Part shown: piece by piece, positions 25,481 through 34,605 of the stretch
Layout: every line of letters starts with the position of its first letter
Position numbering within the stretch: position 1 is the first letter of the stretch
Source: Adhaeribacter soli
Lineage (GTDB): Bacteria; Bacteroidota; Bacteroidia; Cytophagales; Hymenobacteraceae
Reading direction: 5' to 3'
Assembly: GCF_008727925.1 (NCBI RefSeq)
Contig: NZ_VTWT01000004.1
Coordinates: forward strand, 186,001 to 250,000
DNA length: 64,000 bases
Notes under the pieces: generated by a model
What the model was told of the DNA's origin: nothing
Databases searched by the model: none
Seen by the model: only the letters and a program-made list of their open reading frames with translations
Translations under genes and position numbers: made by a program

Positions 25481-26110
25481 TCAAATTTTCCTGATTATTA
25501 CGCGGGCCGGGGCGCCATCCGAACCTTTAATTTTTAAGGGAAGGCAGACCATTTCATAATTTCCGGGTTCGGTTTTATGTAGGTCCAAGCCTTCTATGAT
25601 GCATATTCCGGCGCCTAAAAGTAATTGGTGAACTTCCGTACCGTTCACTTCGCCGGCAATGGAAAGGTAATCGATGCCGATGCAAATCACGCCGCACTCC
25701 TTTAAGTACAGGGCGGCATCCGTGGCCAGGTACACGTAATCCTGCTGAAAGGGCGCCATGGACCAGGGCTTGTCGGAGTTGCGGGTGCGGAAAAGTACGC
25801 GGTCGCCGGCAGAAATGGTCAGGTCTTTGATTTCGTTTAAGGCAATTTGTTTTTCATCCTTAATATGGAAAACCTTGGTTGGGCCTGTTAGTATCTCAAG
25901 TGGAATTTGAGTGATGTCTTTCCCGTTGGCGATAAAGTGCAGCGGGGCATCGAGGTGAGTGGCCGTGTGCGCGCTAAAGTGCAGACTGGTTACGTTGGCC
26001 TCGTCGCCGTGGGCTATGCTGGAAGTTTGTTTTACGCTTACCGGAATATCGCCCGGCCAATGCACCATGCCGTTCTCGATGGTGGTAGTTATGTCGATCC
26101 AATGCTGCAT
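25481..26110 (-). CDS. Cyclase-family metal-dependent hydrolase (kynurenine formamidase-like fold)
   Basis: 209 residues. The family metal-binding signature appears as HTATHLDAPLHF, with IENGMVHWPGDI and a late IEGLDL strand. Members include bacterial arylformamidases and isatin hydrolases. In this neighbourhood, 10 bases upstream of gnd and next to glucose dehydrogenase, lactone or other sugar-derivative hydrolysis is conceivable but purely inferential. No tryptophan-catabolism genes are nearby. Confidence 0.85.
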   Translation of the reverse strand: MQHWIDITTTIENGMVHWPGDIPVSVKQTSSIAHGDEANVTSLHFSAHTATHLDAPLHFIANGKDITQIPLEILTGPTKVFHIKDEKQIALNEIKDLTISAGDRVLFRTRNSDKPWSMAPFQQDYVYLATDAALYLKECGVICIGIDYLSIAGEVNGTEVHQLLLGAGICIIEGLDLHKTEPGNYEMVCLPLKIKGSDGAPARVIIRKI

Positions 26111-26229
26111 GCTGTATTTTTTATCGGAATGAGTTCTGGATTTTAATGGAGTAAATCTGATAGCCGGCTTGCTTTAGTTTTGAAGCGTTGCGGTTAGCCC
26201 GTACTTTTTGGGCGGAAAATCTTATCGTT

Positions 26230-27345
26230 TCAGGTACTTTCTTTTTGCCATTGTACCACTACTTTAATTTCATCAGGGTCGTGCCGGTGCAAAGCGATTT
26301 GAAATTCGGGGTAGGGAATGCGGGACGTGATAAGCTGGTTTATGGCTTCGGGCCATTTCCGGTAACTTTGCAACAGCATTTCCACCGCTATTTCGTAGTG
26401 CTGATAACTGGCATTCACGCTACCGAGCAGGATCTGGTTTTTGAGCACCAGTTGTTTCATCAGGTCGCCGGTAATATTTGCTACGGGGCGTTCTTCGGCG
26501 GGAATGCCGGTAGCTACGTAAATGCCGTTAATGCCTAAGGCGTCGAGTAACTGGAGCTGGAGTTCGGCAATGCCGGCAGCTTCAAAAATGAAATCGATCT
26601 GGCCGAAGTGTTTGTCTAGCTTCTGGGTTTGGGTTTCTTTCCCGTTCACGTAAGCGCCGCCAATCTGCTTTAATAGTTGCGGCCTTAGCGAATCTTCCGG
26701 TACAATATCGAGGCCAATTACTTCGGCTCCTTTCAGGCGTAAAACGACAGCGGCCAGCAAACCAATGGCACCGATGCCGGCTACCAAAGCCTTTTTGCCC
26801 TGCAGCCATTTTTCCTGATCCATGATGTCTTTTAAGCGGGCTTTCTGCAGACATAAAGCTTCGTCTATGGCTTTGGCAGCTACGCTCATGGGTTCGGTTA
26901 AAACGCCGAGGTGCCTGATCTCTTCGGGTACTTTTACCAGGTATGCTTCCTTGTCAACCACAAATTCGGCCTGATACCCGTCGGCGCCCTTTATGCCTCT
27001 TTCGGTGTAATGTCCGGTGTAGCACATATCGCTTCGGCCGTTAAGGCAGGCCGCGCACTGGTTACAGCCGCGCCGCACCATAAAAACGCCGAAATCGCCG
27101 GGTTTTACTTTTTTTACCTTTTTGCCTACCGCTTCCACCTGCCCGAACATTTCATGACCGATGATCAATTCCTGTTTGCCTTTGGGCGCTAAGGCCCGGC
27201 CACCGGAAATTTCTTCGCGATCGGTACCGCAAATACCTACTTCCCAGACTTTTATTTTTACTTCGTCGTCGGCGGAAATTTGTGGTTCGGTTCTGTCTTC
27301 GAGGCAAACGGTGGTGGTGCCGGGCACCAGGGCAATTGCTTTCAT
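26230..27345 (-). CDS. gdh: Glucose 1-dehydrogenase, zinc-dependent MDR family
   Basis: 371 residues, zinc-dependent medium-chain dehydrogenase close to archaeal-type glucose dehydrogenases. It oxidises glucose to gluconolactone with NAD(P). Catalytic zinc ligands are in GICGTDREE (Cys ~39) and GHEMFGQVE (His ~66, Glu), and the structural zinc cysteines in GCNQCAACLNGRSDMC. Nucleotide binding is GIGAIGLLAAVVLR. The family-specific C-terminal domain is present. It fits upstream of a gluconate route into gnd. A 119-base gap separates it from the cyclase. Confidence 0.9.
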   Translation of the reverse strand: MKAIALVPGTTTVCLEDRTEPQISADDEVKIKVWEVGICGTDREEISGGRALAPKGKQELIIGHEMFGQVEAVGKKVKKVKPGDFGVFMVRRGCNQCAACLNGRSDMCYTGHYTERGIKGADGYQAEFVVDKEAYLVKVPEEIRHLGVLTEPMSVAAKAIDEALCLQKARLKDIMDQEKWLQGKKALVAGIGAIGLLAAVVLRLKGAEVIGLDIVPEDSLRPQLLKQIGGAYVNGKETQTQKLDKHFGQIDFIFEAAGIAELQLQLLDALGINGIYVATGIPAEERPVANITGDLMKQLVLKNQILLGSVNASYQHYEIAVEMLLQSYRKWPEAINQLITSRIPYPEFQIALHRHDPDEIKVVVQWQKEST

Positions 27346-27551
27346 AAGTAGCGGCTAAAAGGTTTCTATAATGTAAATCGGCTTAAGGCCACTCCGTTTT
27401 TTGTAAATCTGGCTGAAGCCATGGGCAATTCAAATGATTCGAATACTAACTAACCTTACGCAACCAGGCTGAAAGTCCCCCTCCAAAGGGGGGCAAAAAA
27501 AACAATCATAAACAGAGCAAATTCAGTTAAACCTTGTGCTCATATTCATAA

Positions 27552-29411
27552 TCAATAATTCACGTCTTTGTTGCGGCTGTCGTTTAATTGCTGGTTCAGG
27601 TTCAGGGCGGCGCTTATTAAACCCAGGTGGGTAAATGCCTGGGGAAAATTGCCTAAATGTTCGCCTTCAAAGCCCAGTTGTTCGGAGTAAAGCCCCAGGT
27701 GGTTAGCGTAGCCCAGCATTTTTTCAAAATAAAGCCGTGCCTTGGCCAGCTGCCCCGATTTCGATAAACATTCTACGTACCAGAACGAGCACATGGAGAA
27801 AGTGCCTTCCCGGCTTAGAAAACCGTCCGGTGCGGCTTTGTTGTGGCGGTAGCGGTAAACCAGCGAATCGGAAACGAGTTCGTCTTCAATTCTTTTTAAA
27901 GTAGAAAGCCAGCGCGGATCTTTGGGGCTGATAAACCGGATGAGGGGCATTAAAAGGGCGGAAGCATCTACCGTATCGGAGCCGGGAAACTGCATAAAAG
28001 CCTGCTTTTCTTCGCTCCAGAAATCGGTAAAAATACTGTTGAAAATCTTGTCGCGTTCGGTGTGCCAGTTCGGGTTTAAAGGGAAGGAACGTGTTTCGCT
28101 GATCTTAATGGCCCGGTCTAGCGCCACCCAGCACAAAAGCCGCGAATACAGGAAATGCTGTTTGCCGCCGCGCACTTCCCAGATACCTTCGTCGGGCTGG
28201 TTCCAGTTTTGGCTTAGCCACTCGATCTGGCTTTCGAGGTCTTTCCAGAAATCGTAGGAAATGGGTTCGCCGTATTTGTTGTAAAGGTAAACCGCATCCA
28301 GAAGTTCGCCATAAATATCGAGCTGCAGCTGGCTGTAAGCGTCGTTGCCGATGCGCACCGGGGCCGACTTTTTATAGCCTTCCAGATTCTCCAGAATGGT
28401 TTCTTTCAGCTGCCTTTTCCCGTTTATGGAATACATAATGCCCAGGCGGTTCTGGCCTTTAATATCGAAGCAGGATTTTTCTACCCAGTTCATAAACGCG
28501 CCGGCTTCTTTGGTATAGCCTAACCGGATAAACGCATAAATAGTAAAAGAAGCATCGCGGATCCAGGTGTAGCGGTAATCGAAGTTGCGTTTGCCGTTAA
28601 TGCTTTCGGGCAGGCTGAAGGTGGGCGCGGCTATAATAGAACCGTATTTATAGGAAGTTAAAAGTTTTAGCACCAGCGCCGAACGGTTTACGGTTTCCAT
28701 CCAACGGCCCCGGTAAGTAGATTGGGCGATCCAGTTTTTCCAATAGTTTACCGTATCGAAAAGGCTCTGGGTAATAAAGGCTTTAAAATCCCGGGCTTCG
28801 TGGTTTTCTTTTTCGATGTGTTCCAGCAGAAAGTCGGCGGTCTGGTTTGGGGTTAATGTAAAGTGGGCGAACACATCGCCGTTCTCGATCCGGAGCGGTA
28901 CGGAACTGAGCAGGCGGAGGCGGGTTTTATCTTCGCCGGTGCTGGTAAAAATTACCTCCGTATCGCTTATGGCCTCAAGCTGATGGCTGCTTCTGCCGTA
29001 GTTGAAGCGGGGCAGGCAGCGCATTTGGTAAGTTACTTCGCCGCGGATGGTGGTAACCCGCCGGATCAGTTCTTTCCCGGAATAAAGCTCTTCCACGGGC
29101 ATGAAATCGGTTATTTCCCCTACGCCGTCGGCCGAAAGGAAACGGGTAAGAAGCACGTTGGTATCGGGCAGGTAAAGCTGTTTGGTTTTCATTTCCAGAA
29201 ACTCCGGCCGGATCTCAAAACGGCCACCCTTGTCGGCATCTAAAAGAGCGGCAAAAATGCTGGGAGAATCGAAATCGGGAAAGCACATAAAGTCGATGGA
29301 GCCGTTCAGGCCGACCAGGGCAATGGTGTTCAGGTCGCCGATGATTCCGTAATTTTCGATTGGCTGGTACCGGTGCTTTTTGTAAACTTCCTTCATACCA
29401 TACCAAACCAT
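27552..29411 (-). CDS. Glycoside hydrolase family 15 (glucoamylase / trehalase-like)
   Basis: 619 residues, cytosolic (no signal peptide). An N-terminal beta-sandwich ([25 protein letters not shown]) is followed by the (alpha/alpha)6 barrel with [19 protein letters not shown] and [12 protein letters not shown], where Glu residues act as acid and base. C-terminal [17 protein letters not shown] is typical. Family members release glucose from maltodextrins or trehalose. ATG 29411 is used; ATG 29396 (MKEVYKKH) is also plausible. With gdh and gnd it suggests a glucose-oxidising route. Substrate cannot be fixed from sequence. Confidence 0.93.
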   Translation of the reverse strand: MVWYGMKEVYKKHRYQPIENYGIIGDLNTIALVGLNGSIDFMCFPDFDSPSIFAALLDADKGGRFEIRPEFLEMKTKQLYLPDTNVLLTRFLSADGVGEITDFMPVEELYSGKELIRRVTTIRGEVTYQMRCLPRFNYGRSSHQLEAISDTEVIFTSTGEDKTRLRLLSSVPLRIENGDVFAHFTLTPNQTADFLLEHIEKENHEARDFKAFITQSLFDTVNYWKNWIAQSTYRGRWMETVNRSALVLKLLTSYKYGSIIAAPTFSLPESINGKRNFDYRYTWIRDASFTIYAFIRLGYTKEAGAFMNWVEKSCFDIKGQNRLGIMYSINGKRQLKETILENLEGYKKSAPVRIGNDAYSQLQLDIYGELLDAVYLYNKYGEPISYDFWKDLESQIEWLSQNWNQPDEGIWEVRGGKQHFLYSRLLCWVALDRAIKISETRSFPLNPNWHTERDKIFNSIFTDFWSEEKQAFMQFPGSDTVDASALLMPLIRFISPKDPRWLSTLKRIEDELVSDSLVYRYRHNKAAPDGFLSREGTFSMCSFWYVECLSKSGQLAKARLYFEKMLGYANHLGLYSEQLGFEGEHLGNFPQAFTHLGLISAALNLNQQLNDSRNKDVNY

Positions 29412-29791
29412 TTTAACTGTTCCGGGTTTTGAGCTTTTTTATTTTAAGCACCTAGGCTTTGCGGTTGGGCCTCCGAAGGGAAGCTACGTATAGGACACAG
29501 AATTAAAACAGGTATTTGCAAGGTTAAAAAGGGTAAGAAAACGCAAAACTTTAGCTTTTGCCGTTTTCCCGACGTTAGGAGAAACGAAGTTCGGCGTAGT
29601 CAAATCTCCGGAATAAGGAAGTAAGGCCAGAATAAAAGGTATTACCAACTTGATGAGATCTCTCCTGACGTCGAGATGACGCTATAATTATTTTATGTAT
29701 TAATCGTAATCGAAGGGATGAGGGTAAGAAGCATAGAATTGAGTAGAATTTCTAAACCAGTAGGTACTTTTTTAGTAAGTTTGCTACCGTT
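29412..29791. other. Divergent intergenic region with dispersed repeat (29641-29692)
   Basis: Lies between the divergent GH15 and lolD genes and should contain both promoters. Bases 29641-29692 are the reverse-oriented copy of the repeat at 18005-18056. No gene seen. Confidence 0.6.
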
Positions 29792-30457
29792 ATGTCCGAA
29801 ATCCTGCTTCAAGCCACCAACATCCATAAAAAATACGGTACCCTGCCGGTATTAAAAGGGATTGACCTCAGCATTGCCAAAGGCGAAGTAGTTTCTATTG
29901 TAGGGGCTTCGGGGGCGGGGAAAAGTACTCTGCTGCATATTTTAGGCACCCTGGATATTGCCGACCAGGGCGAGGTACACTTTTCCGGACAGGAACTTAC
30001 CAAAATGAAGAACGGCGACCTGGCCCGGTTCCGGAACAAAAACATCGGCTTTATCTTCCAGTTTCACAATTTGCTGCCGGAATTTACGGCGCTGGAAAAT
30101 GCCTGCTTGCCAAGTTTCCTGGCCGGTAAGCCGGAGAAAGAAGTGAAAGCCCGGGCAACCGAATTACTGGAGATGCTGCACTTAGGGCACCGGCTCGAGC
30201 ATAAACCTTCCGAAATGTCCGGCGGTGAACAGCAGCGCACTGCCGTGGCCCGCGCTTTAATTAATTCCCCGGAAATTATTTTTGCAGATGAACCCAGCGG
30301 CAACCTCGATTCCCGGAATGCCAACGAACTGCACGAAATTTTCTTCCGCCTTCGCAACGAACTGAACCAGACCTTTGTAGTGGTAACCCACAACGACGAA
30401 CTCGCCAACATGGCCGACCGCAAACTGGTTATGAAAGACGGGCATATCGTACTTTAA
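29792..30457 (+). CDS. lolD: ABC transporter ATPase, LolD type
   Basis: 221 residues, one ABC ATPase domain: Walker A GASGAGKST, Q-loop IFQFHNLLPEFTALENA, signature MSGGEQQRTAVARAL, Walker B IIFADEPSGNLD, switch His in VVVTHND. The sequence and length fit the LolD/MacB subfamily. With LolCE it would release lipoproteins from the inner membrane. No permease gene is adjacent, so partner permeases are encoded elsewhere; the exact system (Lol or MacB-like) is inferred. Confidence 0.9.
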   Translation: MSEILLQATNIHKKYGTLPVLKGIDLSIAKGEVVSIVGASGAGKSTLLHILGTLDIADQGEVHFSGQELTKMKNGDLARFRNKNIGFIFQFHNLLPEFTALENACLPSFLAGKPEKEVKARATELLEMLHLGHRLEHKPSEMSGGEQQRTAVARALINSPEIIFADEPSGNLDSRNANELHEIFFRLRNELNQTFVVVTHNDELANMADRKLVMKDGHIVL

Positions 30458-30979
30458 GCCGGGCTTTTAAAATTAGCAGAACCATAGGATCATAATTCTT
30501 CTGAGATTTATGCTTTCTGGCTTTGGTTTCCTTCCGCTGAAAACCCCCTTTTAACTTTTTTCCGGTATTTCTTAAGCCGTGTCCATTGGGTTCTGTAATG
30601 CTTATATTAGAAACCAAACACCAGGACAAAAGGTAATTTAAACTTCCACTATTGTCCTTCCGGAAGAATCGTGTAAGCTGAAGGTATTGAGATCACAAAT
30701 TTCTTCCGAACGACATTATTGCAGGAGCATTTTTACACAAATATAATTTTTCCAACAACTTATCCTACCCATCTTAATTGGTTAAAATAACATTGAATGT
30801 TAATTGTAAGCCAAGCCAATAATCTTCTATTATTCAGGCCGTTTAAATAAATTTAAAAATATTTTAAAATACTTTATAAATAATTGATAATCAGTGTGTT
30901 TAATTCTATTTAAAACTGTCATGTTTTGCACCTTTTAGCAGGCCATTCTGTTAAGAAATAGACAAACAAAAGAAGTAAA
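30458..30979. other. Gene-free AT-rich spacer upstream of the annealing-like protein gene
   Basis: 522 bases with no plausible frame; the last 200 bases are very AT-rich and probably hold the promoter of the next gene. No clear consensus match was found. Confidence 0.5.
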
Positions 30980-31831
30980 ATGAATCAGGAAATGAACGAA
31001 AATAAGATGGTTAAAAAGGCGAAGGTAGAAAGCTATGACATTTCCCGTTCGGATGAAACCATGCACCTGGCCATTGACCTGGCCAAGTTTATCAAAGAAA
31101 ACAAATTATACCAAAACATTCAGGGCAAGGAGTTTGTGAACGTGGAAGGCTGGCAGTATGCCGGTTCCCGTTTAGGTATTTTCCCGGTAGTAGACCATGT
31201 GGTAAACGTGAGTACCGACGCTGAAATGAAGTACGAAGCCAAAGTAAGCCTGGTGAACGTACGAACCAATCAGACGGTAGGGGCTGGTTTTGCGATCTGC
31301 TCGAACAAAGAGAACGGTAAAAAATATTACCAGGAATTTGCGATCGCATCCATGGCCCAGACCCGCGCCATTGGTAAAGCTTACCGGAATATTCTGGCCT
31401 GGATCATCCGGGCCGCCGGTTACGAGCCGACCCCGGTAGAAGAAATGGATTATACCACTCAGCCGGAAGTGAAAACGGTACAGAAACCTGTAGCAAAAGC
31501 CGATAAACCGGCCAAGGCAGCGGCTTCTGCTCCTGAAACTCCGGCCGCAGCAGTTACCATGACCGCAAGCCCGGCCGCTCCGGCAGAAGCAGCCGCAGCA
31601 ACAACTACTGCAGCGCCGATCACGGAAGGAGAAGCTCCTAACGTGAAATACGCTACCGCCAAGCAGAAAGAAGAAATTATCCGCCTGCTGAATAACGTGG
31701 TGATTACGCGTCAGGAGAAAACCAAAATGCTGCTCAACATCAACAAACTGGATGAAGAAAGAGCCGCGCAGTCCATTCAGAAATTACGTAAAGTAATTGA
31801 AGAGCGTGAAGACCAAGCCAAAGCTGCTTAA
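30980..31831 (+). CDS. Conserved protein resembling phage-type annealing (RAD52-like) proteins
   Basis: 283 residues. Residues about 35-160 carry a pattern I recall from bacterial and phage proteins of unknown function: GKEFVNVEGWQYAGSRLG, FPVV, then SMAQTRAIGKAYRNILAW and AGYEPTPVEEM. That layout resembles single-strand annealing proteins of the RAD52 superfamily, but the link is inference. A low-complexity Ala/Pro/Thr linker (about 170-220) leads to a charged helical tail (ATAKQKEEIIRLLNN) like tails of RecT-type proteins. Not in a phage context here; recQ lies next but is separated by 760 bases. A terminator follows. Confidence 0.6.
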   Translation: MNQEMNENKMVKKAKVESYDISRSDETMHLAIDLAKFIKENKLYQNIQGKEFVNVEGWQYAGSRLGIFPVVDHVVNVSTDAEMKYEAKVSLVNVRTNQTVGAGFAICSNKENGKKYYQEFAIASMAQTRAIGKAYRNILAWIIRAAGYEPTPVEEMDYTTQPEVKTVQKPVAKADKPAKAAASAPETPAAAVTMTASPAAPAEAAAATTTAAPITEGEAPNVKYATAKQKEEIIRLLNNVVITRQEKTKMLLNINKLDEERAAQSIQKLRKVIEEREDQAKAA

Positions 31832-31854
31832 GCTTCTTTTAAATCCTGCCTCAG

Positions 31855-31890
31855 AGCCTGCTTCCTGCAAAGGGGGCAGGCTTTTTTTTT
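31855..31890 (+). terminator. Terminator after the annealing-like gene
   Basis: AGCCTGCTTCC / GGGGGCAGGCT hairpin with a T10 tail, 24 bases after the stop. Confidence 0.9.
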
Positions 31891-31954
31891 TGAAAACGAT
31901 TTTCTGGATTTTGCTGATTTAATCCGAATGCTGGCAACAGGAGTAATTGTCAAA

Positions 31955-31988
31955 ATCAGGATTTTCAGGATTCAAGGATTTTCAGGAC
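31955..31988. repeat. Dispersed 34-bp ATCAGGATTTTCAGGATT repeat (copy 2)
   Basis: Matches 24442-24475 at 31 of 34 positions. Confidence 0.7.
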
Positions 31989-32056
31989 AATTGCCTGAAC
32001 TATGATTTTTTTGATTTATGATTTCCGTGATGAGGTCTGGCGTAATCAATTTGTAG

Positions 32057-32076
32057 GGACAGGTCGCGACCTGTCC
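32057..32076. repeat. REP-like palindrome GGACAGGTCGCGACCTGTCC
   Basis: Twenty-base perfect palindrome in the spacer before recQ, preceded by GTAG as in the other REP-type palindromes of the window. Confidence 0.75.
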
Positions 32077-32249
32077 GCACGTTATCCGATCAATTCGGTA
32101 TCTTATCTGAATCAGAATTTACAGAATTATAGAATTTCCAGAATTTTCCTTCACATGTACGAGCATGGCTTGACCTGTCCCACGCATATAGCCAGCGCAG
32201 CGCCCCCGAAAACCACGTTAGCGGATAAAAACTAAACTAAAAAGAAAAG

Positions 32250-32425
32250 CCAAATCGAAGGAGAACTGACACCAGTTTCTAAGGAGAAAGACTTTGGATT
32301 AACCGGTGCCGAGGAACGAGGCAGCCCGGTAGGGCAGGTGAATCCACGGCTTTCGAGTTAGAAACGAAGCCTTTAGGTCTACCCCGAAGCATTTCGGGGC
32401 TTGAGGGGGAAAGCTCAATTGGAAG
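32250..32425 (+). other. Hairpin-dense non-coding stretch upstream of recQ
   Basis: Several local stems lie in series: AACTG-ACAC-CAGTT, TGCC-GAGGAACGA-GGCA, GGCTTT...GAAGCC and CCCCGAA-GCAT-TTCGGGG (32382-32399), within an outer CCAAA/TTTGG pair around the first. The base composition is GC-richer than the flanks. It may be a structured RNA or a decayed repeat; I do not recognise it. The surrounding 31891-32592 gap holds no gene. Confidence 0.35.
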
Positions 32426-32592
32426 TTGAAAATTATGAATATAGAGTTAAAGCCATTTAAAAGCGGAAAAATAAAATTACATCTTCACTTAATCAACTTT
32501 CAATACCGATGTAATACTTTTGAAAATACCTGCAGCAACTATAAACAAGTTAAAAACCGTATCTTTAAAGCCGCAAAAATCACAAAAAAACC

Positions 32593-34500
32593 TTGCCCGA
32601 TATTCACCAAATACTAAAGCAATACTGGAACTACGATCAATTCCGGCCGCTGCAGGAAGACATAATCAATTCTGCTTTGGCCGGAAACGATACGTTAGCG
32701 CTGCTGCCAACGGGTGGCGGGAAATCCATTTGCTTTCAGGTACCAGCTATGGCTAAGGAAGGGCTTTGCTTGGTAATTTCGCCGCTGATTGCCTTAATGA
32801 AAGACCAGGTCATGCAGTTGCAGCGCCGGGGCATTTCGGCCATTGCCATTCACGCGGGCATGAACCGGCAGGAAATCGACATTGCACTGGATAATTGTGC
32901 GTATGGCGGTGTGAAATTTTTGTACCTGTCGCCGGAGCGTTTGCAGACCGAAATTTTCCGGGAACGGGTAAAGAAAATGAATGTCTGTTTGCTTGCGGTA
33001 GATGAAGCGCATTGCATTTCCCAATGGGGTTACGATTTCCGTCCGCCGTATTTACAGATCGCCGAATTAAGGGAATTGCTGCCGGATGTGCCGGTACTGG
33101 CGCTTACCGCTACCGCTACCGAAACCGTTAAAAAAGACATTCAGGAGAAACTGGCTTTTAAGAAGCAGAATGTTTTTCAGAACAGCTTTGCCCGCACCAA
33201 TTTATCTTATTCCGCCCAACCGGCCGAAGACAAACTGAACCGCCTGGTAGAAGTGCTGAAAAGCGTGCCGGGTACTTCAATTGTGTACGTGCGCAGCCGC
33301 CGGAAAACGGTAGAAATTGCCAAAGAACTCCTCCGCAAGGGTTTCAGTGCGGCGGCTTACCACGCCGGGCTTACTTTTGAACAACGCAACCAGATCCAGG
33401 CGGCCTGGATCGAGAACCGGGTGCAGGTAATGGTAGCCACCAACGCTTTCGGGATGGGAATCGATAAGCCTGACGTGCGGTTAGTGGTGCACATCGATCT
33501 GCCGGATAACCTGGAAGCTTATTACCAGGAGGCCGGTCGGGCTGGTCGGGACGGGAAATATGCTTTTGCAGTGGTTTTGTTTAGCCCGAACGACTTGCCG
33601 GAACTACGGGAAAAAGTAGAGGAGGCGCACCCGCCGGCCGAAGCCTTGCGCAAAACCTACCAGGCCTTGGCCAATTATTACCAGATCGCGGTAGGTAGCG
33701 GGGAATTCCAGACCTACGATTTTAAGCTCGACGAACTGGTAAAGACCTACAAACTGAATCCGCTGGAAACGCACCACAGTTTAAAACAGCTCGAAACCGA
33801 AGGCTTTCTTCAACTTAACGACGCGTATTTCTCGCCCTCTAAAGTTTACGTTCCGGCTGGAAAAGAAGAGCTTTACAAATTCCAGGTTGCTAACCGCGAG
33901 CACGACCCTTTCCTTAAATTGCTGCTCCGGATGCACGGCGGCGAACTCTTCAGTAACTTCGTGAAGATCTCGGAACGGAGCCTGGCGCAGAAATTAAATG
34001 CCCCCGAACCGCAGATCCGGAAAGCGCTGGAATTTCTGCATAGGTCAGGCGTAATTGTATACGAACCGCAGCGCGATGCCCCGCAGGTAATTTTTTCTAC
34101 TCCGCGATTCGATGCCGCCAGCCTGCCGTTGAACCTGAAAAAACTGAAGGCTTTCCGGAAACTGGCACTGGAAAAAGCCGAAAGCGTGATCAGTTATATT
34201 CAGACGGATGACCGCTGCCGTACCCAAATGTTGCTCGAATATTTCGGGGAGCTGTACGATAAAAGCTGCCGGGTATGCGATTATTGCCTGAAGGTCAGAA
34301 AACAAGAAAAACAGCTGGACGAAAGAATTCAGTTCGAAAAGCAGGTGCTGGAAATGCTGCACCAGGAAGAAGTGTCGCCGAAAATCCTGCTGTCGCGGTT
34401 TACCTCTACCCAGAAAGAAACCTTAACCCAACTGCTCCGGGAAATGCTGGACCTGGGCAAACTGAAGTACAAGGAAAACGGCAACCTGACGATCGCTTAG
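32593..34500 (+). CDS. recQ: RecQ-family ATP-dependent DNA helicase
   Basis: 635 residues. 3'-5' SF2 helicase acting in recombination and fork repair. Motifs: FRPLQEDII (motif 0), LPTGGGKS (I), VDEAHCISQWGYDF (II and aromatic-rich loop), LTATAT (III), VATNAFGMGIDKPDVR (V), YYQEAGRAGRDG (VI). The RQC zinc site is reduced to SCRVCDYC with upstream R/C residues, and no HRDC domain follows, so this is a short RecQ. The start is TTG 32593: an in-frame stop lies 27 bases upstream and no ATG is available before motif 0. Transcribed alone. Confidence 0.94.
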   Translation: MPDIHQILKQYWNYDQFRPLQEDIINSALAGNDTLALLPTGGGKSICFQVPAMAKEGLCLVISPLIALMKDQVMQLQRRGISAIAIHAGMNRQEIDIALDNCAYGGVKFLYLSPERLQTEIFRERVKKMNVCLLAVDEAHCISQWGYDFRPPYLQIAELRELLPDVPVLALTATATETVKKDIQEKLAFKKQNVFQNSFARTNLSYSAQPAEDKLNRLVEVLKSVPGTSIVYVRSRRKTVEIAKELLRKGFSAAAYHAGLTFEQRNQIQAAWIENRVQVMVATNAFGMGIDKPDVRLVVHIDLPDNLEAYYQEAGRAGRDGKYAFAVVLFSPNDLPELREKVEEAHPPAEALRKTYQALANYYQIAVGSGEFQTYDFKLDELVKTYKLNPLETHHSLKQLETEGFLQLNDAYFSPSKVYVPAGKEELYKFQVANREHDPFLKLLLRMHGGELFSNFVKISERSLAQKLNAPEPQIRKALEFLHRSGVIVYEPQRDAPQVIFSTPRFDAASLPLNLKKLKAFRKLALEKAESVISYIQTDDRCRTQMLLEYFGELYDKSCRVCDYCLKVRKQEKQLDERIQFEKQVLEMLHQEEVSPKILLSRFTSTQKETLTQLLREMLDLGKLKYKENGNLTIA

Positions 34501-34605
34501 TTTCTAGCTTCGCCTTTAACAATGCCCGGTACATGCGTTTTATTCTTTACTTTGCGGCGGTTAAGCCAACCTGCAAGGTAGGCCTTGCCTCAAATTCGCA
34601 AACCT

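Noticed and set aside
32002-32235. 77-codon frame before recQ
   Set aside because: Spans a REP palindrome in AT-rich non-coding DNA.
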